NCBI GenBank assembly: GCA_019009955.1
Contig: CM032228.1
Span: 252,001,001-252,065,000, forward strand
Origin: Riptortus pedestris
Lineage: Eukaryota; Arthropoda; Insecta; Hemiptera; Alydidae
Direction: 5' to 3'
Length of the DNA: 64,000 nt
This document shows, piece after piece, positions 36,511 to 47,466 of the stretch. The position numbers were made by a program, and so were the translations under genes. The notes under the pieces were generated by a model. That model was not told where the DNA came from. It ran no database searches and was given only the letters and a program-made list of their open reading frames with translations. Each line of letters opens with the position of its first letter. Positions within the stretch are counted from its first letter, which is position 1.

Positions 36511-37310
36511 TCGTTCACCGCTCTAGCGGTCACAATTTTGGTTTGATGTTACCAAACTTGATATTTAGTGTTTTTTTTTATAAAGAAAGATAAGTTGGTA
36601 TATGGCGGAAATCGGACAAGTGTGAGGGAGGTTTAGAGGGGAGGATTTCCGAAAATTCTAAATATCTCCATTATTATAGGTCGGATCGAAAGATTGAATT
36701 GTATTAATCTTATTGCAATTAAAATTGACTATAAATATTGTTATAAACAGTTATGTTCTATCTTGAATATCAACCTATATATTGACATTTTTCAATTTCA
36801 GCCTTCAGCAAACCCCCACTTCTACTCATGTTACACAAACAATACTCTGTTATATAATAAACCACATTATTAGAACTTTAAATACCAAATATTATTTTCA
36901 AGATACCTTTTCTATACGAGATACATGTAAATAGATTGTGGTGCCCCCCCCCCCCGTCTTAAGTTCGTGAACTTCAAAAATTTGATTGATTGACATAAAA
37001 ATTATTCTGATTCATTACAAATTACAGTACTAGATATAGTAAATAGTTTTCAATAAAATTATTATATTATATTCTGACATATTTCAGTAATTGTTTTTCT
37101 TTTCGGTGAGAGGTCGGCAGACCTTTTGTTTACATTTCAGACGCTTCCCATTGGGAGAGGAAAGATTTATTATTACCCCTTGTATATATTCTCTTAATAT
37201 TCACGGTGGTGTTAAGTTAGTAGTATGTTTGTTTATCTATTGTTAAACATCACGAGGGAAATCTGCTTAGTTTACCTTAGCCTCTGCTTGTATGGCATTT
37301 CTTTATTCTT

Positions 37311-37378
37311 TGAAGAAATTATTCGAAAATTTCTTTATGAGTAAAGCCTCCCAACCTCAAGGGAAATCTGCTAAAACG
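37311..37378 (-). repeat. HINE-like 5'-end relic
   Basis: TTTGAAGAAATTATTCGAAAA...CCTCAAGGGAAATCTGCTAAAA. Confidence 0.6.
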
Positions 37379-37551
37379 TGAAATTCTGTTAATAGTTAAG
37401 AAACAAATATTGTGTTTATTGGTCACTCCATAAACATTTGCCATTTTATAAACAGATACTAACTGCTTGTTGGCATTGGATTGTTATTGCAGAGCATGTG
37501 TGGGCAACGACCGGCCCGCTAGACATTTTGAAGAAACCCAATTAAACAAAA

Positions 37552-37988
37552 GTCCGTCACGCAGGGGCTGCGTAAACTAAGCAGATTTCCCACGTGAAGT
37601 TATACAATAGAGACATTTCACGAGAGCCGAACATTAAGAAAACGGCCGACCTTGCTTTTGGCGGGAAACTCACTCTCATACGTTATCCGCCCCGATTTCA
37701 TAAAAATGCAAATATCTGGGTTAATATTCAAGATAGAAAAGAAATGTATATAACAATATTTATAGTAAATTTAATTTTCAATAAGACTGATTGTATACAA
37801 TTTTTCGATACGACGTATAGTAATGGAAATATTTCGAATTTTAGAAACTCCTCCCCTCTAAACCCCCCTCCCACTTGTCCGATTACAGCCGTTAACGAAC
37901 TTGATCTTTCTTTTTACATAAAACGACTAAATATCGAGTTTGGTAACGATCAAACAAAAATTGCGACCGCTAGAGCGGTAACAGACAA

Positions 37989-38045
<57 letters not shown>

Positions 38046-38170
38046 CAGTTTTGAACGGACCTCATTTTCGTCATCTACTAGGTATGATCGATGGACATTT
38101 GAAGAAAAATTTCGAAAATTCCGTCATGAGTACAACCTCAATAGCTGATTTCCCTTAAGGGAAATCTGCT
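37552..38170 (-). mobile_element. HINE-like element, S form: reference copy
   Basis: All parts are intact in 619 bp. 3' terminus GTCCGTC (37552), hairpin ACGCAGGGGCTGCGT (37559-37573), subterminal AGCAGATTTCCC (37580-37591). Body with GCCGACCTTGCTTTTGGCGGG and a C-rich tract at 37857-37872. Core (CA)n-(TA)n 37995-38043 beside GCGACCGCTAGAGCGGTAAC. 5' block ATCGATGGACATTTGAAG, and 5' end CTGATTTCCCTTAAGGGAAATCTGCT whose outer half (38159-38170) is the inverted match of the subterminal repeat. Subterminal inverted repeats, a microsatellite core, a hairpin near only one end and insertion at A/T runs without duplication match Helentron-associated (DINE-1-like) elements. No Rep/helicase is encoded. 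Confidence 0.88.
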
Positions 38171-38241
38171 AAAAATATTACACTACTTACTCCAAATGAG
38201 GAAGATGAGGAGAGATTTGTGCGTTTGGCAGTACTTATAAA

Positions 38242-38419
38242 TGCCAACAGTTCTTTTCAATGATGAAAGTTAATAAATCAAAACATCGTACAAGGCTGAC
38301 TGACGATAATTTGGGAAAAAAATTTTCGTCTTTGTATCAGCGGAATTAATCCAACATCAATGGATGAGTTTCCCAAATTCAAGCTCAAGTGTCTCATCAA
38401 TTTCGGTGTCGCTATTTAA
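38242..38419 (+). pseudogene. hAT transposase C-terminal remnant
   Basis: CQQFFSMMKVNKSKHRTRL then TDDNLGK resembles the hAT dimerisation-region motif family (C-E-Q-x-F-S-x-M-K-x-x-K-S-x-H-R-x-x-L-T-D) found in ZBED/GTF2IRD2-type hAT proteins. A frameshift in an A run near 38318 moves the remaining frame (GINPTSMDEFPKFKLKCLIN) to a stop at 38417. Everything upstream is missing. Confidence 0.7.
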
Positions 38420-38479
38420 CTTTCGTTGTTTGTAATAGTTCCAAATTTTACTATTTAATTTTATTGTCGAGTCTATTTT

Positions 38480-39813
38480 AGCAGATTTCCCTCCAGGGAA
38501 ATCAGCTATTGAGGTTGTACTCATGACGGGATTTTTGACATTTTTCTTCAAATGTCCATCGATCCTACTTAGTAGATGACGAAAATGAGGTCCGTTCAAA
38601 ACTGTATATATATATATTTGTCTGTTGCCGCTCTAGCGGTCGCAATTTTTGTTTAATCGTTATTTTGACTCGATCTTTAGTCGTTTTATGTAAAAAGAAA
38701 GATCAAGTTCGTTAACGGCTGAAATCGGACCAGTGGGAGGGGGGGTTTAGAGGGGAGGATTTTCGAAAAATCGAAATATCTCCGTTACTATACGTCGGAT
38801 CGAAAAATTGTATAAATCAATCTTATTGCAAATTACATTTCCTATAAATATTGTTCTATACATATTTTCCGTATAATGAGTATTAACCGAGATATTTGTA
38901 TTTTTTGTAATGAGTTCCGCTTTCAGTAAACCCCTACTCCTACTAGGGACATATTAATAATAAGCTGATATCTAATGAATCACCTCATTATTAGGTTAAA
39001 TACAAAATATTGTTTTCAACAAAGCTTTATTATACGAGGTAAAAAAAAAGGGGGGGGGGTTCAACAGAACGTATTTGTTCTGTTGAACCCCCCCCCCCTT
39101 TTTTTCTTGGACTACAAAAATCTGAGTGATTGAGATAGAAATTATTTTGATTCATTTCAAATTACTCCACTAATTATAATAAATAGTTTCCAATAAAATT
39201 AATATTTTATATTCAGATATATTTCTTTAATTGTTTGTTTTTCCGGTCTATCTATCGATACTGCACTACAAGGTTGGCTAACCTGTTTGTTTACATTCCA
39301 GCCGTATTAAGTTGTAGGTTACGTTGTATTATTAATTACAGTACTAGATACAATAAATAGTTATATGAATAAAATTTATAACTTATATTCAAATATATTT
39401 CCGTAATTGCTTTTATTTCCGGTAAAAGCTGGCTAACCTGATCGTTTAGAACTCAGGCTGTTTGCTATCAGGAAGGTTCTTACCATTTGACTTGCCCTGT
39501 ATTTGTTTATTTAATATTCACAGCAGTATTAAGTCTTACAAATAATAGGTATTCTGTGGTACTATTTAGTGTTGGTGTAATAAGTGTACAGAGCGCTGCT
39601 ATCATTAGCGGTAAGTCCATCTTTTGTGTTCTTGTTGTTTTTTGAAATTGAATTGTTTTTAATTAAATCTCGGTGCCTAACGGACGAGAGTTACTTTCCC
39701 GCCAAAAGCTAGTTCGGCCATTTCTTTGACTGGTTCGGCTCTCGTGAAATTTCTCTATTGTAAAACTTCATCTTGGAAATCTGCTTAGTTTACGCAGCCC
39801 CTGCGTGACGGAC
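38480..39813 (+). mobile_element. HINE-like L/S composite, 1.3 kb
   Basis: 5' end AGCAGATTTCCCTCCAGGG, short (AT) core 38605-38618, poly-G 38739-38745. The L segment (CAGTACTAGATA...CCGGTAAAAGCTGGCTAACC) is present twice (about 39160-39300 and 39335-39450). It ends in an S-type 3' half (GCCAAAAGCTAGTTCGGCC...GACGGAC). Probably an S copy inserted in, or recombined with, an L copy. Confidence 0.75.
39041..39105. repeat. Fold-back duplication around a G/C run
   Basis: A-run, 10 G, TTCAACAGAAC, loop GTATTT, GTTCTGTTGAA, 11 C, T-run. Other family copies have only the right-hand half, so the left half was copied from the opposite strand. Confidence 0.9.
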
Positions 39814-39988
39814 TTTTTTATTTTAATAAATTGTATTATAATTATATTGTCGTATAATTTCATGTATGATATATATCGTTAAAAATTATAAACACTGCTT
39901 TAAAATGCACTACTTTTAAAAGCGGCCCGCTAACGAATTTGCACACTAAAGATTGACCAGCAAACATGTCGAAGGTTGCCCATACCTG

Positions 39989-40830
39989 TTGTTAAACAAC
40001 AAATAGATTAGTTAAATCTATAATATATAAACAGGGTCAATGTTATATTTAAGTGGCATTATTCAGTTTAGTGTTTAATCCTAAAAACAGAGCATAGAAG
40101 CCAGGGGTTTAAGCAGATAAAATCCTATTCTATGAAAGAATTATCCAGTGCTTAAAGTTGTTTTGTGAAGTGAGCAAATGTGTAATTCTGCTGTCTTGTT
40201 TCATATTGACTTAGTTCATCTGGAATTGTTTGAAATAAGAAAAAAGGTACCAATTCTGTATTTTTTGGGTATAAGCTATTATCGTGAGTTACATAAAAAT
40301 ATCCCAGGTCCTTAAAATACTTTGTGCTACATGTACATGTGTGTGTGTATGTGTGGTTGTGTGCGTGTGTCTGTTAAAGGGATAATTATCGTACTTGAAG
40401 TCAATTACCCTTGAAAATGACTCGAAAAAAAGTTACGAGGATCTATTTTGAAGGTGGGGGGGGGGGGTGAAGCGAAAATAGAAAATTTTACAGAAAATTT
40501 GAGTAAGGCCTTTCGGCTTTTCCGTAAGAAACAATGCCACATTGCCCGACAACTTAGCAGATTTCCCCACGCTCTGGATGACAATCTGAGGACAATAAAT
40601 TTAAAACATCCAAGGTGGGTCTGTGGAGATTCGCTCAAACGAAAACATATATAGATGAACAATTGTAGAGTATCAATAGTTACAAAGTCAAATTTAATAA
40701 AAAATCAATTGGAATTTCTTGTTTTAAAAATAATAATAAAAAAAAAAAAGAGATATTATTTAATATTACCCAGTTAGGCAGATTAGGAGGCTGTGTCTGA
40801 TGGGAACCCTCCAGAAGGAGGCCGGCTTGT
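39989..40830. other. Unassigned low-copy sequence
   Basis: Flanks the hAT insertion. It has a GT-rich run at 40335-40372, a 13-G run near 40455 and a poly-A stretch near 40737-40749. No exon supported. Confidence 0.5.
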
Positions 40831-40839
40831 TTTGTATAT

Positions 40840-40840
40840 G

Positions 40841-40898
<58 letters not shown>

Positions 40899-41085
40899 CT
40901 TGAGCAGAACTCATTTTCGTCATCTCCCGTATAGGAACGATGGAAAATTTAGGAAATTATTCGAAAATAGCGTCCCCAGTACGATTTCAATAGCTGATTT
41001 CCCTTAAGGGTCCGTAACTTTGTATTTTGTGGAAGCCGTGTCATGAGTACTAACTCAACTGAGTCCCTTGAGGGAAATCTGTGTA
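40840..41085 (-). repeat. Two HINE-like 5' ends
   Basis: (AT)n 40849-40893, then CATTTTCGTCATCTCCCG...CTGATTTCCCTTAAGGG (to 41009). A second decayed 5' end is CATGAGTACTAACTC...CCCTTGAGGGAAATCTG. Confidence 0.7.
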
Positions 41086-41439
41086 AAAAAGATTATTTGT
41101 CATTGTAATTGGCAATCTATCTGAGTTATACCTCGTTGGAATGAACCTGTATAAGATACGTCATGCTCGGATAACATACATCACTTTAGGCCTTAATTGA
41201 CTTGGCTTGCGATGACTTTACTCCCACGTCGCTGCCATATATCAGGAAGGTTATAGCCGCCCTGGCTAAAATGGTTCGAAGAGAGTTTTAGAGGCTGGCG
41301 AGGCGAGTGAGAAACAATTATCTCCCCTAAACAGGCTGACGGAGAGGGGCGCGTGTCGCATAGAGAATTATGAAGGGGGTCGCTGGAGGGAGGGTCCAGG
41401 GGGAGTATTGTGTTTTTTCCCGCGGGGAGGGAGGGGCTA

Positions 41440-41477
41440 GGGGATGCCAGGTGGCCTAGTCTGCTCTAGCCACTGCC
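41440..41477 (+). promoter_or_regulatory. Conserved 5' leader of exon A
   Basis: 38 bp directly upstream of the ATG, aligning without gaps to the leader of exon B (50979-51016), e.g. GGGGATGCCAG and CTAGTCTG in both. The 200 bp upstream (41230-41440) is the most GC-rich part of the area, with G runs, which suits a promoter. No TATA box or initiator is assigned. Confidence 0.5.
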
Positions 41478-41566
41478 ATGGGCAACACCGCCAGCGGGAC
41501 AGCTGACAGGAGCAGGAGGAGGACCAGGAGTCTCCCGACATCTCCCGAAGTACGGGGGTACAGGAG
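41478..41566 (+). CDS. First coding exon A, MGNTAS... (N-myristoylation signal), host gene
   Basis: Encodes MGNTASGTADRSRRRTRSLP then TSPEVRGYR plus two bases of the next codon, and ends AG|GTATGT, a consensus splice donor. Gly2 with Ser6 fits an N-myristoyltransferase site, followed by a basic cluster (RSRRRTR) of the sort that reinforces membrane attachment, and a Ser-Pro site. Exon B (51017-51105) has the same length (89 nt), the same splice phase and an ungapped alignment: residues 1-6 and 17-26 are identical although six of those last ten codons differ at synonymous sites. That is a strong sign of selection on protein. The protein family is not recognised from this fragment. The ATG is chosen because homology and the G2 motif begin there. 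Downstream exons are not in view. Confidence 0.82.
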
Positions 41567-41639
41567 GTATGTAGTAGTCTGCCTGTGATTCTGACAACTT
41601 GCACGAATGGGATCAAAGTGGATGTTATTTCATATCAGT

Positions 41640-43240
41640 GACAACAGTGCAGAAGGATACATGTACCATCAACCACGAAGGAGTTCCATAGTCCATTGGT
41701 ACTTCTGATGCAACGTTGAAGGATGTATCTTCCGTCAGTTGCAAGAAACCAATGTTCTTACTAAAGATGGATGGGTTCGTAATAGTAATCAGTGTTGTTG
41801 TTCTTTAGTGTTGGTGAGTCAACAAAGCAATAATGTGATCTATTAGTCGAAGAAAACTTGTTGTTGTTACTAGGAACCTAAGATTACTAACGTATTGTTG
41901 TTGAGCTTTGTTTCTGGTGATGTCTACTTTCCTGGAGGTATGCTCTGCGAGTCACAGAAAAGATATAGTATTTAGTGGCAACAAAGTTTCTATAATATTC
42001 AGTGTTGTTCTTTAGTGTTGGGGAAGTCAACGAGGCGTTAGCACGTTCTTTTAGTTACGTAAAAGGTTTTGTTACTGGTAGCCTAAGATTTTCTGTTCTA
42101 ATGTTGTTGAGCTTTTTTGCTGTAGTATACGTCGCAGGAGATACGTCCAGTCAGTCCCAGAAAATGCGTTGTTTCCAGAAACCGAAGAGTTCCTATAATA
42201 CTTAGTGTTGGCGAAGTCAACGATACAGTAGTGTGATATATTAGCCACAGAAAAGGTGTTCTTACTAGTGGCCTACGATTTTTGATATAGTGTTGTTGGG
42301 ACTTATTGCTGGTGATGTCTGTGTTGAAGAAGGTATTTTCCGTCAGTCACAGAAAACCAATGTTGTTACTGGAGACAGAAGAGTTTCTGACAACAGTCAG
42401 CGTTGTTTTTATTTTGTGCTGGGGAGAAGTCTACGATGCAGGAGTATCATCCCTTAGTCAAAGAAAAGCTATTGTTGATATTTACTGTCTGTGATCACTA
42501 CGTTCCAAGAGGTATATTCCGTGAGTCGCAGATGTGGTTTGTACTGCGTTTCTGATAGCAGTAAGCATTGTTGTTCTTTTTTTCTGGTTGAGTAGAATGA
42601 TCTGTTGGTCACGGAAATGGCGATGTTGTACCTTATTGCTGGTGATGTCTACGTTGGAAGATATTTATTCTGTGAGTTCTCCAGGAATGGTCTTGTTGTG
42701 AATGACTGGAGAGTTATAATAGCCAACGGTTGTCGTTCCACATTGCCGGTGATGTCTATCTTGCCGGACGTATGTTTCGTCAGTGATAGAAAAGGTGTTG
42801 TTTATAGTGATCGAAGAGTTTCTGATAAAAGCGAACAATATTGTTTTTTAATGCCAATGAAGTCAATGTTGCAGGAAGTATGTTGCCCAAATAATAGGAG
42901 CAGTGTTGTTACTTGTGATTGAAGTGTTTATGATAATTTTCCATGTTGCTTTCTTAAGTCCTGGTGAAATCAACGTTGCAGGAGATATTTTTTCAGTCAC
43001 ACAAAAGCTATGTTGTTGCTTTTGAAGTAGTTCCTGATAGTGGTCAGCTTAGTTGTTCTTTAGAACTGGTGGTCAACGTTGTAGGAGAGATGTTTCATCA
43101 CTCAACGAAAATGTTTCGTTTCACTAACCGAATAGTATCTGTCAATAATCGGTATGAAACGGTGATGTTACTAGAAACCAGAAGATGTTCCGATAATAGT
43201 CCACTCTGTGTCTCATTTTAGTAGAGGTTCTTATGATAGA
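41640..43240. repeat. Degenerate tandem array, period about 105 bp
   Basis: The signpost CTGGTGA(T/A)GTC(T/A)ACGTTGCAGGAG and its variants recur at about 41809, 41914, 42015, 42120, 42205, 42309, 42416, 42487, 42583, 42639, 42746, 42853, 42961 and 43067. Between them are CAGTCACAGAAAA and GAAGAGTTTCTGATAATAG. Spacing is mostly 101-108 bp with some shortened units. The open frames in it shift from unit to unit, so coding is not supported. It begins about 70 bp into the intron after exon A. Confidence 0.85.
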
Positions 43241-43338
43241 CATCACTGAAAAAGAGAAAATTTTAGGGTATATGTTGGTGTCAAAAGGTCGTTTGCAAGT
43301 AACATGGGATTCCATCATACTGGCCCTTGGTAGGTTTT

Positions 43339-43741
43339 AGCAGATTTCCACCCTAAGGGGAATCACCTATTGAGGTTGTACACATTTACTTCTTCTTAAA
43401 ATGCCGACATGATGAAAGCTATATATATTCTAAAGTCCATAGTTGTTAATGCCTGAAATTGGACAAGAAACATGGTGGTCTACTAGTGGGTGGATCCGAA
43501 ACTTCTAAATACCCATGTTTTTATAAATTGTATCGAAAGGTGTTTCAATCTTTACATTTTTTTAAGCTTAAATATTATACGAGTTTTCCCCACTTTATTG
43601 CTTTCAGCTTTAGTTAAACCCCCATTTCTTCCCATAGGATTCATCCTTATATATGGAAAATATAAGGGTAGAAGAGTTCTACAGAGGATTATACCAACAC
43701 GTAGAAAATCTGCTTAGTTTTCGCAGCCCCTGCGTGACGGA
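43339..43741 (+). mobile_element. HINE-like element, diverged
   Basis: 5' end AGCAGATTTCCACCCTAAGGGG, core reduced to ATATATAT, no intact G run. 3' end AAATCTGCTTAGTTTTCGCAGCCCCTGCGTGACGGA. Confidence 0.7.
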
Positions 43742-44103
43742 ATTTCGATTAGGAGAGTGGTATAGTAAGTCATCTCAAGTTCTTCTTGACTTTCATTGCT
43801 ACTGTGTCCACAGGAATCCAGAATATTGTAAATGTTAGGGAAATCCTTGTCTGTAGTGCATTGAGTGTAAACGTTAGAGATTATTTGAAGAAATATCTAC
43901 ACAAAATACGTTTCAACATTTGAATGCTTGAGAGAACGTTGTTCTTTTGTGAATTGAGTGTTTAAAAAAATAAGATTTAGTTGTAGTAGTCTTGGTTGGT
44001 ACCAAAAGGATCGGTGTTATCAAGATGAATTTGTTTACTTTGAATCATGCCTTCTCGTTCATTATTTCAACAAGTCTAAATGAGTGTAGGTTTTTTTTTA
44101 TTT
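43742..44103. other. Unassigned sequence
   Basis: No gene or repeat recognised. Confidence 0.45.
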
Positions 44104-44222
44104 AGCAGATTTCCCTTAAGGGAAATCAGCTATTAAAGGCCGTACTCATGACGCGAGTTTCGAAAAATTTCTTCAAATGTCCATAGATCCTACCCAGGAG
44201 ATGACGAAAATGAGGTCCGGTT

Positions 44223-44273
<51 letters not shown>

Positions 44274-44832
44274 TATATTTGTCTGTTGAGGCTCTAGCGC
44301 TCGCAATTTTTGGTTATTGTTACCAAACTCGATATTTAATCGTTTTATGTAAAAAGAAAGATCAAGTCGTTTATGACTGAAATCGGACCAGTGGGAGGGG
44401 GGGTTTAGAGGGGGGATTTTTGAAAATTCAAAATATCTCTGTTATTATGCGTCGGATCGAAAAATTGTATAGAATAAATCTTATTGCAAATTAAATTTAC
44501 TATAAATATTGTTTTATACATTTTTTCTGTATCTTGAATATTAACCGAGATATTTGCATTTGTATTCTGCGTGTGGGTCGCCAGTAGGCTATGTTCGCAC
44601 TTTCCGCCGAGAGCTCTGGTAGCCGTTTCCATAACTATTCGTCCCTCGTGAATAGGTTTAGAGGTTAGGTCAACTGTTTTTTTGCGGCTAGAAACTACTG
44701 GGTTATTACGCCCTAAATAATGTTTTAGGTTTAGAGGTTTCTTACTACAACAGTTGTTATTAGCAGATTTCTCTATTGCAAAAACCACGTGGGAAATCTG
44801 CTTAGTTTACGCAGGCCCCTGAGTGGACGTAC
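44104..44832 (+). mobile_element. HINE-like element, M form, complete
   Basis: 729 bp, AGCAGATTTCCCTTAAGGG...(AT)n 44228-44276...GGGAAATCTGCTTAG. The 3' hairpin is slightly mutated (CGCAGGCCCCTGAGTGG). It has T runs on both sides. Confidence 0.9.
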
Positions 44833-45281
44833 TTTTTTTTTTTGTTTTTGGGACTTTATTACCTTAATTGTAGTTCTCCCGTGAAATACGTAATTACAGT
44901 TTGGGTCTTCTGAGTTAATCTATGCTTTCCAAGGAGTCATGTAAACTACGACAGCTGAAAGGCTAATTAAATATTGAATTAACTTCGTATGTTTTTATTG
45001 ACACATAGGTAACTCTGAATGTTCCCCGGAACATTTCATAATGCATGCGATCCTACGTGGTTCACGTGAACTATCCTGAGGTAGTGAATGTGTTGCAGGT
45101 GGCTGAATGTGAGGCTGCATATCCTATCTCGGGGTGTATACTATTGTCAAAGGGATGCATAGCAGCAATGGGTCCTGTTGAATGCTATTCACTCAGCAAC
45201 AATGGTCGCTCGGCTTCAGCCCATTACAATGGGCCCCATTTAACCTTATGGGAAATATGCCATTGTGCTTGTATTCTTGAA
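44833..45281. other. Unassigned sequence with one 93-codon frame
   Basis: A + strand frame from 45045 (MRSYVVHVNYPEVVNVLQVA...) extends into a HINE-like relic at its end, has no recognised domain, and is treated as chance. Confidence 0.4.
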
Positions 45282-45382
45282 GCGATTTTAGAAAAATGTC
45301 CTCAAATGTTCACTCCTTTTGCCTAGGAGATGACGAAAATGAGGTCCGTTCAAAGTTATTCATATATATATATATATATATA

Positions 45383-46578
45383 CTAGCTAAGGAACCCGGC
45401 GATACTTGGGAAATCATTGTTGACTGACTAATAATGGTATTTTTATATCAAGACTTCAAAGTCTAAAATTATACTTCCCTCCACGACGTAATGTTTTTCC
45501 GAAATAGCGAACCCTTAAGGGTAACTTTTGGGGATTAATAGTATTGAAATTTTAGTTTTGAAGAGTAAATGAAAATGTATTTCTAATCTATCTCTCTACA
45601 CTTTTTGATTCACTGTTTTTGAATAATTTAAACCATAATCATGGGTAGCACATATTACAATTTAATAACGTCTATAAGGATCATATTTCCATTCAAAACC
45701 CAGTGAATATTACAAAAGTTACAATAGGAAACGAAATATCGCTGTTTTTAGTTTCAGGCCTCCCTTACAACCCCCACTCCTGTTCATCTGAGAGAATATT
45801 AATATAGCCTAAAGTCTAAGTTGGGTTAGTGGTAATATACATACCAGGTTTTATAAAATTCGGTTAAGCCGTTTATTCGTGAAAAGGTAACAAACAAACA
45901 AACAAGCTCGAAAGAAACAAAAGTCCGTCACGCCGGGGCTACGTAATCTAAGCAGATTTCCCCTGTGAAATTTTACAATAGAGAAATCTGCATACTGGTA
46001 ACACAATACCACCGTGATTAGATATAGAGAAATCTTTCAGTTAATTAAAATAAATACCCAACTGAAACGGCTTCTGAATTGTAAGAATAATTTATATTTT
46101 TAATAACTCAAATTTCAGTAGTCCAAGAACTAAAGAAGGGGGGGGGATGAACAGAACGTATTTGCTTAAATCTCAGAAAGTAAGGAAGGTAAGGTAAGGT
46201 TAAAAACGCCAGGTTAGAAGAAGCTCCGCCTGAGCCGAGAAATGACGAAGATGGCCGACATAATCCGAACTATACCCCACCACAGACTTCATAAAAATGC
46301 AAATATCTCGGTTAATATTAAAGATAGAGAATAAATGTATATAACAATATTTATAGTACATTTAATTCGCAATACGATTGATTCTATACGAATTTTCGAT
46401 CCGATGCATAATAACGAACATATTTTGAATTTTCGAAAATCACTCCCTCTTAACCCCCACCCTCCCTCTGGTCCGATTTCAGCCATTAACGAACTTGATC
46501 TGTCTTTTTACATAAAACGGTTAAATATCGAGTTTCGTAACGATAAAACAAAAATTGCGACCGCTAGAGCGTTAACAG

Positions 46579-46639
<61 letters not shown>

Positions 46640-46872
46640 TATATATATATAATTTTGAACGGACCTCATTTTCGTCATCTCCTGGGTAGGATCGATGGAC
46701 ATTTGAAGAAAATTTTCGAAAATCGCGTCATGAGTACGACCTCAATAGCTGATTTCCCTTAAGGGAAATCTGCTAAAATGCAATTATGGTGTCTATGACA
46801 TGTGAAACGAAAAAGTATCCTGAAATTACGAGAAAAAAATCAATGTACGAACAGAGATTACAATTTTTAATA
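45383..46872 (+). mobile_element. CTAG element split by a HINE-like element
   Basis: Left part 45383-45920 (long-form leader as at 28.1 kb, one monomer, (CAAA)n). Right part 46775-46872 (ATGCAATTATGGTGTC... GAGATTACAATTTTTAATA). The two parts join as GAAAGAAACAAA|ATGCA, exactly the uninterrupted sequence of other copies. Confidence 0.9.
45923..46774 (-). mobile_element. HINE-like element, L form, inside the CTAG element
   Basis: GTCCGTCACGCCGGGGCTACG 3' end, L body with poly-G at 46139, (AT)n 46583-46651, intact 5' palindrome. Inserted in an AAAA run with no duplication beyond A. Confidence 0.93.
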
Positions 46873-47466
46873 TATATATATATATACTTGTATGTTTTCG
46901 CTCTAGCGGTCGCAATTTTTGTCTGATCGTTATCAAACTCGATATATACGCGTTTTAAGTAAAACTCAAGATCAAGCTCGTTAATGGCTGGAATCAACAG
47001 GGGGAAGGGAGAGTTCACAGAGATGGAATTTTAAAAATTCAAAATTTCTCCTTTATTAAGTGTCAAAACGAAAAATGTTATAGAATCAATCTTGTTAAGC
47101 TATTGATGCTCTACAATTGTTGTTCTGTGCATATTATATTATCTCAAATTTTAATCGAGGTATTAACTCTTTCTTGTTTTATCTAAGTTTGGCATTGACA
47201 TAGAAAATATATGCTGAGTAGAGAACTATTATGTGTCTTATCAGACTGTGTAAAATGTGCTTAGTTTACGCATCTCCTGTGTGACGTTGTGACCCTCATC
47301 TCCTTGCTATGATCAAAGGAGATTTAGAGAAATGTTTCGAAACCTTTGTTGGACTCATACAATTCCTATATATTATATAATTTTCTCTCCCGCTGGCATA
47401 TTTCATAATGTTTGCTAGTAATGTCATGGGTAGTTAATTTCATTACTAATTACTATTGATGGATAT

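Larger units (their letters stand above)
37490..39988 (+). mobile_element. hAT-type transposon interrupted by two HINE-like elements
   Basis: Left end CAG...GTGTGGGCAACGACCGGCCCGC (37490-37519). Right end, read in reverse, CAGGTATGGGCAACCTTCG..., with GCGGGCCGC further in. CAG termini and a GGGCAAC...CGGCCCGC pattern fit hAT elements. Flanks TTGTTATT (37481-37488) and TTGTTAAA (39989-39996) agree at 6 of 8 bases, a weak 8-bp target duplication candidate. The + strand transposase remnant is at 38242-38419. HINE-like insertions: 37552-38170 and 38480-39813. Confidence 0.7.
45282..47285 (+). mobile_element. Outer HINE-like element of a four-level nest
   Basis: Decayed 5' half 45282-45360 (TCCTCAAATGTTCACTCC..., GAGGTCCGTTCAAAG), (AT)n 45362-45382, CTAG element, (AT)n 46869-46886, 3' half from TCGCTCTAGCGGTCGC to a decayed end TTAGTTTACGCATCTCCTG. 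Confidence 0.8.

Noticed and set aside
37594..38148. 184-codon + strand frame as a gene
   Set aside because: Lies wholly inside the HINE-like reference copy and is not kept open in sister copies.
42002..43221. Series of 60-105-codon frames as exons of one gene
   Set aside because: They fall in the degenerate 105-bp array, change frame between units and lack consistent splice sites.
44405..44788. 127-codon minus strand frame
   Set aside because: Inside a HINE-like M element; equivalents in the M copies at 10.8 and 17.7 kb are interrupted.
45045..45326. 93-codon frame as a small secreted or host protein
   Set aside because: No signal peptide or domain seen, and its 3' part reads into a HINE-like relic.
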